Shown here: positions 25,445-33,834 of the stretch, piece after piece
Numbering within the stretch: the stretch's first letter is position 1
How the letters are laid out: every line of letters starts with the position of its first letter
Assembly: GCA_017620395.1 (NCBI GenBank)
Contig: JAFZQJ010000014.1
Coordinates: 1-55,490 of the forward strand
DNA from: Clostridia bacterium
GTDB lineage: Bacteria; Bacillota; Clostridia; Oscillospirales; RGIG8002
Direction of reading: 5' to 3'
Length of the DNA: 55,490 nucleotides
Position numbers and translations under genes: made by a program
The notes under the pieces: generated by a model
Database searches by the model: none
Seen by the model: only the letters and a program-made list of their open reading frames with translations
What the model was told of the DNA's origin: nothing

Positions 25445-25473
25445 TGCGGTTTACCTCCGGTATGCTTTATATT

Positions 25474-25488
25474 CTGTAACTTATACAG
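25474..25488. promoter_or_regulatory. Dyad CTGTA-N5-TACAG, possible operator
   Basis: A 15-base inverted repeat overlaps the -10/start region of the minus-strand promoter for the Mrp ATPase gene, where a repressor would act. The regulator is not known. Confidence 0.4.
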
Positions 25489-25515
25489 TTTACCACCTTT
25501 TTGCCGAAAACGCAA
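25487..25515 (-). promoter_or_regulatory. Possible promoter for the Mrp ATPase gene
   Basis: On the minus strand TTGCGT (25510-25515), a 17-base spacer and TAAACT (25487-25492). Weaker than most others here. Confidence 0.45.
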
Positions 25516-25588
25516 CAGCGGAGCGCGGTTTTGTGTATTTTGTCCATTTGCGGAGCGGATATTAAATTAAATTATACGCCTCAGCGGG

Positions 25589-25617
25589 TTGCAGTTTCGC
25601 GTTTCTTGGGTTATAAT
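25589..25617 (+). promoter_or_regulatory. Promoter for adhE
   Basis: TTGCAG (25589-25594), a 17-base spacer and TATAAT (25612-25617), 36 bases upstream of the adhE ATG. Confidence 0.7.
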
Positions 25618-25653
25618 ACGGTTGTGTAAAATAATTCCCACGGAGGAAATCTT

Positions 25654-28317
25654 ATGAGCAAGAACGAAAGAGTTCCCATAGACAGCGTCGAGGCGCTGGA
25701 GGCAGCGATAGCGCGTATCAGAGAAGCGCAGCGCGTCTTCTCGGCCTACACGCAGGAGCAGGTCGACAGGATATTCGCCGCCGCCGCTTCCGCCGCGAAC
25801 AAGGCGCGGCTGCCGCTCGCGAAGCAGGCGGTCGCGGAGACCGGAATGGGCGTCGTTGAAGACAAGGTCATCAAAAACAATTACGCCGCCGAATACATCT
25901 ATAACGCATATAAGGACACCCGTACCTGCGGCGTTATCGAGCGCGACCCCGCCTTCGGGATCACGCGCGTCGCCGAGCCGCTCGGCGTCGTCGCCGCGGT
26001 CATCCCCACCACGAATCCGACCTCGACGGCGATTTTCAAATGCCTGATCGCGCTGAAAACGCGCAACGCGATAATCATCAGCCCGCATCCGCGCGCGAAG
26101 AACTGCACTGCCGAGGCGGCGCGCCTCATCCGCGAAGCCGCGGAAGCCGCCGGCGCTCCGAAGGGCGTCATCGACTGGATCGACGCGCCGAGTCTGGATA
26201 TGACCAACCTGCTGATGAAGGAGGCGGACATCATCCTCGCCACCGGCGGCCCCGGAATGGTCAAGGCGGCGTATTCCTCCGGCAAGCCCGCGATCGGAGT
26301 CGGCGCCGGAAACACACCCGCGGTCATCGACGAGAGCGCGGACGTTATCCTCGCGGTCAATTCCATCATCCACTCAAAGACCTTCGACAACGGAATGATC
26401 TGCGCCTCCGAGCAGTCGGTCATCGTTCACAAAAAGGTCTACACCGCGGTCAAGGATGAATTCGCGCGCCGCGGCTGCTACTTCCTCAAGGGCGGCGAGC
26501 TCGAAAAGGTCAGAAAGACGATCATCATCAACGGCTCGCTGAACGCCAAAATCGTCGGACAGAGCGCCTTCACGATCGCATCTCTCGCCGGAGTCAAGGT
26601 GCCGGAGGGCGCGAAAATACTCATAGGCGAGGTCGAAAGCGTCGAGCTTTCGGAAGAATTCGCGCACGAAAAGCTCTCGCCGGTGCTCGCGATGTATAAG
26701 GCGGAAAACCTCGAGGACGCCTTCGCGAAGGCGGAACGCCTCATCGCCGACGGCGGCTACGGCCACACCTCCTCGATCTATCTCGACGAAACCGCCTGCC
26801 GCGACCGGCTCGACGCCTTCGCTGCGAGGATGAAGACCTGCCGCGTGCTCGTCAACACCCCCTCCTCGCACGGCGGGATCGGCGACCTTTACAACTTCAA
26901 GCTCGCGCCTTCGCTTACGCTCGGATGCGGCTCCTGGGGCGGCAACAGCGTCAGCGAAAACGTCGGCGTCAAGCACCTGCTGAATATCAAGACCGTCGCC
27001 GAAAGGAGAGAGAATATGCTTTGGTTCAGAGCTCCCGAAAAGGTTTATATCAAAAAAGGCTGCACGCCCGTCGCGCTTGACGAGCTCAAAAACACGCTCG
27101 GCAGAAAGCGCGCCTTCATCGTGACCGACGCTTTCCTCTACGAGCACGGCTTCACCAAACCCGTGACCGACAAGCTCGACGAGCTCGGCCTTGCGCACGC
27201 GACCTTCTTCAACGTCGCGCCCGATCCGACACTCGCGAGCGCAAAGGAGGGCGCCGCGCAGATGAGCGCCTTCAAGCCCGACTGCATAATCGCGATCGGC
27301 GGCGGCTCCGCGATGGACGCCGCTAAGATAATGTGGGTGCTCTACGAGCATCCGGAAGCCGACTTCATGGATATGGCGATGCGCTTCATCGACATACGCA
27401 AGCGCGTTTACACCTTCCCGAAGATGGGCGAAAAGGCGTATTTCATCGCGATCCCGACCTCCGCAGGCACCGGCTCCGAGGTCACTCCCTTCGCCGTCAT
27501 CACCGACGAAACGACGGGAGTCAAATACCCGCTCGCGGACTATGAACTGCTGCCGAATATGGCGATAATCGACACCGATTTCCACATGAGCGCTCCTAAG
27601 GGACTGACCGCCGCCTCCGGCATCGACGCGGTCACGCACGCGCTCGAGGCGTACGCCTCCGTTATGGCGACCGACTACACGGACGGCCTTGCGAAGCAGG
27701 CGCTGCAGGTCATATTCAAGTACCTGCCCCGCGCTTACGACGACGGGCAGAACGACGTAGAGGCCCGCGAAAAGATGGCCAACGCCGCGACGATGGCGGG
27801 AATGGCGTTCGCCAACGCCTTCCTCGGCGTATGCCATTCGATGGCGCACAAGCTCGGCGCGTTCCACCATATCGCGCACGGCGTCGCAAACGCGCTGATG
27901 ATAGAAGAGGTGCTCCGCTTCAACTCCGCCGAGGCGCCCGCGAAGATGGGCACCTTCCCGCAGTACGGGCACCCGCACGCGCTCGCGCGTTACGCCGAGA
28001 TCGCCGACGCGCTCGGGCTCGGCGGCAGTAACGACTCCGAAAAGCTCGAGAACCTCATCGCCGCTGTCAACGCCCTCAAAGCGAGAGTCGGGATCAAGCC
28101 GACCATCAGGGATTACGGCATTGACGAAAAGGACTTCCTCGACCGGCTCGACGAGATGACCGAGCAGGCGTTCGACGACCAGTGCACCGGCGCCAACCCC
28201 CGCTATCCGCTCATGAGCGAGATAAAGCAGATGTACCTCAACGCCTATTACGGCAGGCACTTCACCGAAAAAGAAACCCCCGGCGCGAAGAAGCCCGCGC
28301 GCCGCGCCAAAGCGTAA
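25654..28317 (+). CDS. adhE: Bifunctional acetaldehyde-CoA/alcohol dehydrogenase
   Basis: AdhE reduces acetyl-CoA to acetaldehyde and then ethanol with two NADH, regenerating NAD+ in fermentation; in other bacteria it forms long spirosome filaments. Residues 1-440 are the aldehyde dehydrogenase domain, with catalytic Cys250 in GMICASEQ. Residues 455-887 are the iron-dependent alcohol dehydrogenase, with GGGSAMDAAK near 548, GIDAVTHALEAY near 655 and HGVANALM near 742 for NAD and iron binding. Length 887 is typical. GGAGG precedes the ATG. At the domain junction an in-frame ATG has its own ribosome site (see 27003-27018). Cytoplasmic. Confidence 0.97.
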   Translation: MSKNERVPIDSVEALEAAIARIREAQRVFSAYTQEQVDRIFAAAASAANKARLPLAKQAVAETGMGVVEDKVIKNNYAAEYIYNAYKDTRTCGVIERDPAFGITRVAEPLGVVAAVIPTTNPTSTAIFKCLIALKTRNAIIISPHPRAKNCTAEAARLIREAAEAAGAPKGVIDWIDAPSLDMTNLLMKEADIILATGGPGMVKAAYSSGKPAIGVGAGNTPAVIDESADVILAVNSIIHSKTFDNGMICASEQSVIVHKKVYTAVKDEFARRGCYFLKGGELEKVRKTIIINGSLNAKIVGQSAFTIASLAGVKVPEGAKILIGEVESVELSEEFAHEKLSPVLAMYKAENLEDAFAKAERLIADGGYGHTSSIYLDETACRDRLDAFAARMKTCRVLVNTPSSHGGIGDLYNFKLAPSLTLGCGSWGGNSVSENVGVKHLLNIKTVAERRENMLWFRAPEKVYIKKGCTPVALDELKNTLGRKRAFIVTDAFLYEHGFTKPVTDKLDELGLAHATFFNVAPDPTLASAKEGAAQMSAFKPDCIIAIGGGSAMDAAKIMWVLYEHPEADFMDMAMRFIDIRKRVYTFPKMGEKAYFIAIPTSAGTGSEVTPFAVITDETTGVKYPLADYELLPNMAIIDTDFHMSAPKGLTAASGIDAVTHALEAYASVMATDYTDGLAKQALQVIFKYLPRAYDDGQNDVEAREKMANAATMAGMAFANAFLGVCHSMAHKLGAFHHIAHGVANALMIEEVLRFNSAEAPAKMGTFPQYGHPHALARYAEIADALGLGGSNDSEKLENLIAAVNALKARVGIKPTIRDYGIDEKDFLDRLDEMTEQAFDDQCTGANPRYPLMSEIKQMYLNAYYGRHFTEKETPGAKKPARRAKA
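27003..27018 (+). promoter_or_regulatory. Internal ribosome site and in-frame ATG at the AdhE domain boundary
   Basis: AAGGAG (27003-27008) stands seven bases before ATG 27016, codon 455 of adhE, exactly where the alcohol dehydrogenase domain begins. It is formed by consecutive AGG-AGA arginine codons, which are less used here than CGC. It could start a separate alcohol dehydrogenase of 433 residues. Confidence 0.45.
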
Positions 28318-28328
28318 AGGAGGAGCGT

Positions 28329-29078
28329 ATGAACCTTAACGAGATCATCGCAGTCAGAAAAAACAAGACGGTCTACCGCGACGGCGACCGCTGCTTAAAG
28401 GTCTTCGACAGCGACTTTTCCAAAGCCGACATCCTCAACGAGGCGCTCAACCAGGCGCGCGTCGAGGAGACCGGACTGAATATACCGAAGGTGCTCGAGG
28501 TTACGGTCATCGACGGCAAATGGGCGATCGTTTCGCAGTTCATCGAGGGCAAAACGCTCGCGCAGCTTATGGACGAACACCCTGATAAGGAGGACGAATA
28601 CCTCGCGCTTTTCGTCGACCTCCAGCTCAAAATGCACGCGCAGACCTGCCCGCTGCTCAATAAGCTGCAAGACAAGATGAACCGCAAGATAAGCGAGACC
28701 GACCTTTCCGCGACGGTGCGCTACGAGCTTCACACGCGCCTTGAGGCGATGCCGAAGCACAAGAAGCTCTGTCACGGCGACTTCCGCCCCTCCAATATCA
28801 TCATCACGCCGGAGGGCGAGCCGTATATCCTCGACTGGTCGCACGCCACGCAGGGCAACGCCTCCGCCGACGCGGCGCGGACGTACCTGCTCTTCTGCCT
28901 GAAAGGGCAGGATGCGCTCGCGGAGAAGTATATGCGCCTTTTCTGCGATAAGAGCGACACCGCAAGGCAGTACGTTCAGAAATGGCTGCCCATCGTCGCC
29001 GCTTCGCAGAGCGTCAAGGGCAACGCCGACGAACGCGAATTCCTCCACCGCTGGGCCGACGTCGTCGACTACGAATAA
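28329..29078 (+). CDS. Aminoglycoside phosphotransferase-like kinase
   Basis: A 249-residue protein with the APH/choline kinase fold. The Brenner-type catalytic motif is CHGDFRPSNII (about 148-158) and the metal-binding motif that follows is ILDWSHAT near 165. An ATP-binding lysine candidate lies in RCLKVFDSD near residue 24. It probably phosphorylates a small molecule or acts on a protein; the substrate is not known and antibiotic resistance should not be assumed. The ATG at 28329 follows AAAGGAGG, 11 bases after adhE, so it is probably cotranscribed with adhE and ends at a strong terminator. Confidence 0.85.
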   Translation: MNLNEIIAVRKNKTVYRDGDRCLKVFDSDFSKADILNEALNQARVEETGLNIPKVLEVTVIDGKWAIVSQFIEGKTLAQLMDEHPDKEDEYLALFVDLQLKMHAQTCPLLNKLQDKMNRKISETDLSATVRYELHTRLEAMPKHKKLCHGDFRPSNIIITPEGEPYILDWSHATQGNASADAARTYLLFCLKGQDALAEKYMRLFCDKSDTARQYVQKWLPIVAASQSVKGNADEREFLHRWADVVDYE

Positions 29079-29096
29079 AACCGCATACGAAAAGCG

Positions 29097-29125
29097 CCGG
29101 ACTCAGTCGAGTCCGGAGCTTTTTT
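29097..29125 (+). terminator. Rho-independent terminator of the adhE unit
   Basis: CCGGACTC (29097-29104) pairs with GAGTCCGG (29109-29116), extended by AGC/GCT, followed by TTTTTT. Confidence 0.9.
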
Positions 29126-29141
29126 GTTATTATCCGTCAGG

Positions 29142-30206
29142 TCATTCGACGGTAACGTGGGTGGCGGGGTTGCCGTCCGCACCGAGCACGGTGCAGTCGT
29201 AGGCGCCTCTCTCGTTCTTTACGCTCGTTATCTCGCCGCCGGTGAGCGTGAGATAATCGGAAACGTAGATCGCGGGATCCATCGTGCTGTCTCCGACTAT
29301 TATCGCGCCGTCGGTGCCGTAGATATCGAGCTTGACGCCCTTCTTGACCATGACGCAGGACTGGCTGTTCTCGCCGTTGATAAGCAGGCCGTAGTTTACG
29401 CCGCCCGCCTTGCCGAGCGTGAGCGAGCCGTCGCCGGTGAAGGTCACGCTGCCGCCGTACATCGCGCCCCAGAGCACGAGCTGATCGAGGGAGTTATCCC
29501 CCTCCAGCTTCACGGTGAAGCCGTTGCCCATGAGGTTCATATCGAGCACGGAGGCGTTGAAATTCGTCAGCGTGAGGGTGTTGGTCTCCTTATCGTAGAC
29601 GGCGTTCGGGCTGCTGCCGAGGGTGTTCGGGCTGAAGGTGCCGTCGTCCTCGTAGACGCCCATCTTCGACCACGCGCCGCCCATCACAAGATAGGTGTAG
29701 CGAGTGTCGCCCTTAGAGTAGAAGCGCACGTATTCCTCGGAGTTCGCCGTTCCGGTGCCGCTCCATGCGTAGTCGCCGGCGAAATCGGGGTTGAGATTGC
29801 CGAGCGTCGGGAAGACGGTGTCGTCCTCCGTCGCGGCAGGCGTGACCGGAGTTACGATCGAGGAACCGCCGGGCGACGGAGTCACGGACGAGCCGCCTCC
29901 GAAAAGCGAGTTGCTGCCGAGCGGGTCCGCGCCCGCGGCGGCGGTCACCACAGACACTATCGCCAGAACGGACGCCGCCTGCATAAGCATAAGCTTCTTC
30001 AGCCGCGCGCGCCTGCCGTCCTTCCGGTCGTCGGCGAGGGCTCCGCTGCCTTGCTTGTATTCGTCGTATATCACGCGCTTCGGCTCTTTGGATATCAGGC
30101 AGTCGTCGTAAAACGGATTCGCCAGCTCCTCGACGTCGTTGACTGTGCGCGCAAGCTCGTTTTCTTCGGGCGAGAAGTGAAACTCGCTGTCATAAAACTT
30201 TTTCAC
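29142..30206 (-). CDS. Membrane-anchored protein with external beta-rich domain
   Basis: A 354-residue protein not assigned to a family. Residues 1-70 are hydrophilic and should be cytoplasmic, one helix follows (about 71-91), then a Ser/Pro/Gly/Thr linker (about 98-125) and an external domain (about 130-354). The external part alternates short strands with Asn/Gly turns (TNTLTLTNFN, GSVTFTGDGSLTLG, VKKGVKLDIYG, DYLTLTGGEIT), as in right-handed beta-helix or carbohydrate-binding proteins. The start is a GTG at 30206 with only a weak ribosome site, 21 bases after mscS, so it may depend on coupling. An anti-sigma-like N-terminal part is possible but unsupported. Confidence 0.75.
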   Translation of the reverse strand: MKKFYDSEFHFSPEENELARTVNDVEELANPFYDDCLISKEPKRVIYDEYKQGSGALADDRKDGRRARLKKLMLMQAASVLAIVSVVTAAAGADPLGSNSLFGGGSSVTPSPGGSSIVTPVTPAATEDDTVFPTLGNLNPDFAGDYAWSGTGTANSEEYVRFYSKGDTRYTYLVMGGAWSKMGVYEDDGTFSPNTLGSSPNAVYDKETNTLTLTNFNASVLDMNLMGNGFTVKLEGDNSLDQLVLWGAMYGGSVTFTGDGSLTLGKAGGVNYGLLINGENSQSCVMVKKGVKLDIYGTDGAIIVGDSTMDPAIYVSDYLTLTGGEITSVKNERGAYDCTVLGADGNPATHVTVE

Positions 30207-30227
30207 GATTCAATCAACTCGCAATCA

Positions 30228-31112
30228 TCAATAAGAGTGAACGTCGACCTGCGGGAACGGGCACTCGACGCCGAGCTTGCGGAAGCCGAGAAGCAGATCG
30301 TGGTTGAGCACGCGGGCTCCGGCGTAAAGGTCCTTTTCGTCGACGTTGACGACGAAGCGGAGCACGACGGAGCTGTCCGCGAGCTGCTGGACGCCGAGGT
30401 ATTTCGGGGGCAGCTTCATCATATCGGTGTGGTTGTTATAGATCTCTTCCATAAGGGCGGGGATGGCGACCTCGAGCTTCTCGAGGTCGGTGCCGTAGGG
30501 GATCGCGATGTCGCTGACGCTGCGGGAGAGTCTGTCGGAACGGTTGAGGATCGTCTTTATCGCGGAGTTGTTGACTATCTTGACGTTGTCGCCGGGATCG
30601 GTGATGCAGGTGGTGCGGATGCCGATGTTCGTAACGGTGCCGCGGAAGCCGTCGATCTCGACGATATCGCCGACGTTATACTGATTCTCGAAGATCATGA
30701 ACGCGCCGGTGACGACGTCCGCGATCAGGCTCTCGGCGCTGAAGCCGACGACCAATGCCAAAATGCCGACGCTGGCGACTATCGTGGAGACGTTGACTCC
30801 GATAATGGAGAGGCCCCAGCAGATAATGACTATCGCCGCCACGTATTTCAGCAGGCTGGAGATAACGGAGAGCACGGAACGCGCGCGGTGGCTCTTCGGA
30901 TTCGGGATCGAGAGGATGAACGCGAGCAGCGATTCGACAACGATGACGCCGAAGATCATAACGAGCAGCTTGACTATGACCTTGCCGCTGATTTCAACGC
31001 CGCTGAAGTCGAAGCTGAAGACCTTTGTCGCGTAGCCGATGCCGACGATCGCGCCGAGCACGACGAGCGCGATTATAAGTCTGATGAGCTTGGATTTGCT
31101 TTTCTTTTCCAT
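30228..31112 (-). CDS. Small-conductance mechanosensitive channel (MscS family)
   Basis: A 294-residue MscS-type channel that opens under membrane tension to release solutes during osmotic downshock. Three membrane helices lie at about 8-28, 42-68 and 83-105. The pore helix and the beta domain follow: ASVGILALVVGFSAESLIADVVTGAFMIFENQYNVGD fills about 113-150 with the alternating small residues of TM3. The C-terminal mixed domain ends at about 290. AAAAGGAGT precedes the ATG. It follows the dockerin enzyme gene by 62 bases with no convincing terminator between. Confidence 0.93.
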   Translation of the reverse strand: MEKKSKSKLIRLIIALVVLGAIVGIGYATKVFSFDFSGVEISGKVIVKLLVMIFGVIVVESLLAFILSIPNPKSHRARSVLSVISSLLKYVAAIVIICWGLSIIGVNVSTIVASVGILALVVGFSAESLIADVVTGAFMIFENQYNVGDIVEIDGFRGTVTNIGIRTTCITDPGDNVKIVNNSAIKTILNRSDRLSRSVSDIAIPYGTDLEKLEVAIPALMEEIYNNHTDMMKLPPKYLGVQQLADSSVVLRFVVNVDEKDLYAGARVLNHDLLLGFRKLGVECPFPQVDVHSY

Positions 31113-31174
31113 TTGTTGTCTACTCCTTTTATTTTTTATCCGCCTTCGCGGAAGAATAACTGTTATATGCGGAG

Positions 31175-33799
31175 CTACGCGAGCTTCGCGGCGCGGCGCA
31201 TGATGCGCAGCGTGTCTGAAACAGTCGCTTCGCCGTCGCCGTCAATATCGGCGAGGCGCTTTTCGGAATCGTAGTATTCCTTCGGGTCGATAGCCATGCG
31301 GAGCGAGGCGAGCGCGTCGGTAACGGTGACTTCGCCGTCGCCGTCAACGTCGCCCTCCGGACGCCGGACGGCGTCCTTCAGCTCCGGATACACCGTCGCC
31401 ATCGCGTAGGCGATCCACGAGGAGTGCTCCTGGTTGCCGACGTCGGAGAACCTGTTCGGGTACCACCAGCTCTCCGGGTACATATTGCTCGCCGGAGAGT
31501 TCATGAGCATGAACTCGGTCATTTCGTCGACGCGCGCGGTATCGCCTATAGCCGCGCTGAACATCAGTTCCCACGAATACCCCTTGCCGATGACGTGGTT
31601 GCCGTAGCGGCCGCTGTCCATATAATAGCAGGCGTCGAGCATCGGGTACGCGCCGTAGTTGACAGAAGCGATCTCGCGGTACGCCGCGAAGGTATCCCTC
31701 ATTATCTGCTCGTCCATGCCGTACCATCCGGCCGCGATCGGAGCGAGATTAACCCACGACATACCCTTGATGAATCTATCGCCGTTCGCGATATCGATCA
31801 GCTCCGCGTAAACGCGCTTGCCGTTGACCTCGGTGACGAGCGTTTCGTTGATCCCGCCGCGGATGCGCTCGGAGAGCGCGTTCCACTTCGCCGCTTCTTC
31901 GGCGTTGCCGAGCGCGGAGTCGAACTCCGCGAATTCGTGGAATACCTGCGAGGCGTAGGCGTTGGTTATCAGGTCGTAGCACTCCCACTTCCTTCCGTCG
32001 CGGGTGTGCTCGAGGTAGTCGTTGCGGATGAGATCAAGCTCGCCGTCTATGAAGCCGCCTTCAACGTAGGCGTTGACGTACTGCTTGATTATCGGATAGG
32101 ACTGCGCGATGAACTCCGCGTCCTCGGGCGTTCCCGGAGCCGCGTTCGCGTAGGCGAACCACGCGTGCGCGAGCACGAGGATGGTATCCGTCTGCGCCTC
32201 ATCGCTCCAGAACTTGGCGTCCGTCTTGAACGCCTCGTAGGACGCTTCTCCGTTTATCGCGACGCCGTTGACCTTCGTTATCAGTCCCTTGTAATTCTTG
32301 CGGCCGTACCACACCACGCTGTCTTCGTCGGAGTCCGGCGCGGATACTGTCAGCGTGTAGTTTCCGGTCGTGACGGGGTTAAGCGGCAGACCGAATTCAA
32401 ACACGACGTAGCCCTTTGACTCGGGCAGCTCCGAGGCCTTGAGCTTCACCTTTCCGACGGTGAAGCCGTCGCGGCTCAGCTCTGCGTTTACCATACCGCG
32501 GGCGCCCCTTCTGCGCGACATCCACACGCCGACAGAGGTCACCGTCGCGTCGGCGCCGCTTATCTCCTGCGAGGCGTAAGCGCTTCCGCCGAGCTTTATC
32601 AGAGCGCTGTACTGTCCCGGACCCGCGCCGGCGTTGTTGCCGTATTCGGTTTCTCGCAGGTCGGAGATTATATGCGTCGGAAACTCCATGCCGCTGTAGC
32701 GGTATACCCCGAGGACGTAGTTGAGCAGGCGGCGCGAAAGGTCGGTGTCGCCCTGATTGGTATGCATCAGCGACTGTATCGACGTGTCGCGCACGAACAT
32801 GCCGTCGTAAAGCCCCGTTACCGACGTCGGCGAGTAGCCGGACGCGGTTATGCGGTCTTTCATAGAGTTATACGAATTGACGTAAAGCTCGCGGAGCAAT
32901 ACCGGTTTGAGAAGCAGAGTCAGCGTTCTGACCTGCTCTTTTTTCTGCGCTTCGGTGCCGTTCGCGAGAACGTTTCTCGCCGTCGCGAGCTCTGAAGCGT
33001 AACTGCCGTCGGCGTCGTATTCCTCGAGCTTCGTTATAAGCTCATCGAGCCCTCTGCCGGACGGCGGCTCCTTATAGAACTTGAAGTCGGATATGTAATA
33101 GGTTGCTCCGGTGTTTATCTTCTGATTGCCGAATATTATGTCTATGGAGTTGAACTTTGAGAATTCCTCGCGAAGACTCCCCTGTTCCCACCAGACGTAG
33201 CCGCCGTGCAGGACTCCGAACTCCACCTTGACGTAACCGTTCTTATCCGGGAACAGCGTTGACGTGCGGTAGTACGGACCGATGCCGTATTGGTCGTAGA
33301 TCGCCTGATGCTCCGCATCGCCCTCGAAGCCGTATGGACCGCCGCAGGGCGAATGACGCATGATCACGACCACGTCGTCGGCGTAGCCGTCCACGCGGAA
33401 CATAAAACCGTCGTACGCGCTCATATCAATTCCGCCGTTGAAGGTCTTGCCGCCGACGTCGGCCAGTCCGTCGTAAAAAAGCTCGTCCTTGACGTGCAGG
33501 TGGCGCGAGGTCGAAACCACCTTCAGCCCGGTCGATAATACGTTGAGCTTCAGCGCGCGCGGGATACCCTGCCCGGCGAGCTCGTCGGTGAAGTCCGCGG
33601 TGCGCGTATCAAAACCCGTCATATACAGCTGCGAAAGCTCCGACTTATCGAACTGTTCAAACGCCGGAAACGGCGTGAAATCGTAGCCCTCGTAGGCGTC
33701 GGGCTTCTCCTCCGCCTTCGCGTGAGTACGCGGCGCGGGAAGCGCGACGCACCCGAGCGCAAACAGGCATATAAGCATTATGGCGAGCGCGATTTTCAT
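31175..33799 (-). CDS. Secreted glycosidase-like protein with C-terminal dockerin
   Basis: An 874-residue exported protein. A signal peptide (about 1-29, cleavage near AHAKA-EE) precedes a jelly-roll, CBM-like region (about 50-245) and a helical region. A catalytic-looking alpha-helical barrel follows, with YDGMFVRDTSIQS near 327 and a C-terminal half containing GKGYSWELMFSAA and GNQEHSSWIAYA. The whole resembles six-hairpin glycosidases (GH63/GH78/GH125-like), but I cannot fix the family. Two type I dockerin repeats end the protein (DVDGDGEVTVTDAL and DIDGDGEATVSDTL, about 813-872), which bind a cohesin in the presence of calcium. GGAGG precedes the ATG. Confidence 0.85.
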   Translation of the reverse strand: MKIALAIMLICLFALGCVALPAPRTHAKAEEKPDAYEGYDFTPFPAFEQFDKSELSQLYMTGFDTRTADFTDELAGQGIPRALKLNVLSTGLKVVSTSRHLHVKDELFYDGLADVGGKTFNGGIDMSAYDGFMFRVDGYADDVVVIMRHSPCGGPYGFEGDAEHQAIYDQYGIGPYYRTSTLFPDKNGYVKVEFGVLHGGYVWWEQGSLREEFSKFNSIDIIFGNQKINTGATYYISDFKFYKEPPSGRGLDELITKLEEYDADGSYASELATARNVLANGTEAQKKEQVRTLTLLLKPVLLRELYVNSYNSMKDRITASGYSPTSVTGLYDGMFVRDTSIQSLMHTNQGDTDLSRRLLNYVLGVYRYSGMEFPTHIISDLRETEYGNNAGAGPGQYSALIKLGGSAYASQEISGADATVTSVGVWMSRRRGARGMVNAELSRDGFTVGKVKLKASELPESKGYVVFEFGLPLNPVTTGNYTLTVSAPDSDEDSVVWYGRKNYKGLITKVNGVAINGEASYEAFKTDAKFWSDEAQTDTILVLAHAWFAYANAAPGTPEDAEFIAQSYPIIKQYVNAYVEGGFIDGELDLIRNDYLEHTRDGRKWECYDLITNAYASQVFHEFAEFDSALGNAEEAAKWNALSERIRGGINETLVTEVNGKRVYAELIDIANGDRFIKGMSWVNLAPIAAGWYGMDEQIMRDTFAAYREIASVNYGAYPMLDACYYMDSGRYGNHVIGKGYSWELMFSAAIGDTARVDEMTEFMLMNSPASNMYPESWWYPNRFSDVGNQEHSSWIAYAMATVYPELKDAVRRPEGDVDGDGEVTVTDALASLRMAIDPKEYYDSEKRLADIDGDGEATVSDTLRIMRRAAKLA

Positions 33800-33834
33800 A
33801 GGCGTTCCTCCTTAACGTTTCCGCGGCCGTTTTG

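Noticed and set aside
25618-25653. Possible Rex operator before adhE (TTGTGTAAAATAATT)
   Set aside because: Only the left half resembles the TTGT(T/G)AA half-site; the right half lacks TTCACAA/TTAACAA, so the palindrome is not supported.
28329-29078. Antibiotic-resistance aminoglycoside phosphotransferase
   Set aside because: The HGDxxxxN fold motif is shared by many kinases of the superfamily; cotranscription with adhE and lack of resistance-gene features give no ground for a resistance call.
31113-31174. Terminator between the dockerin enzyme gene and mscS
   Set aside because: The TCCGC-GAAG-GCGGA hairpin is followed by A-rich, not T-rich, sequence in the direction of transcription.
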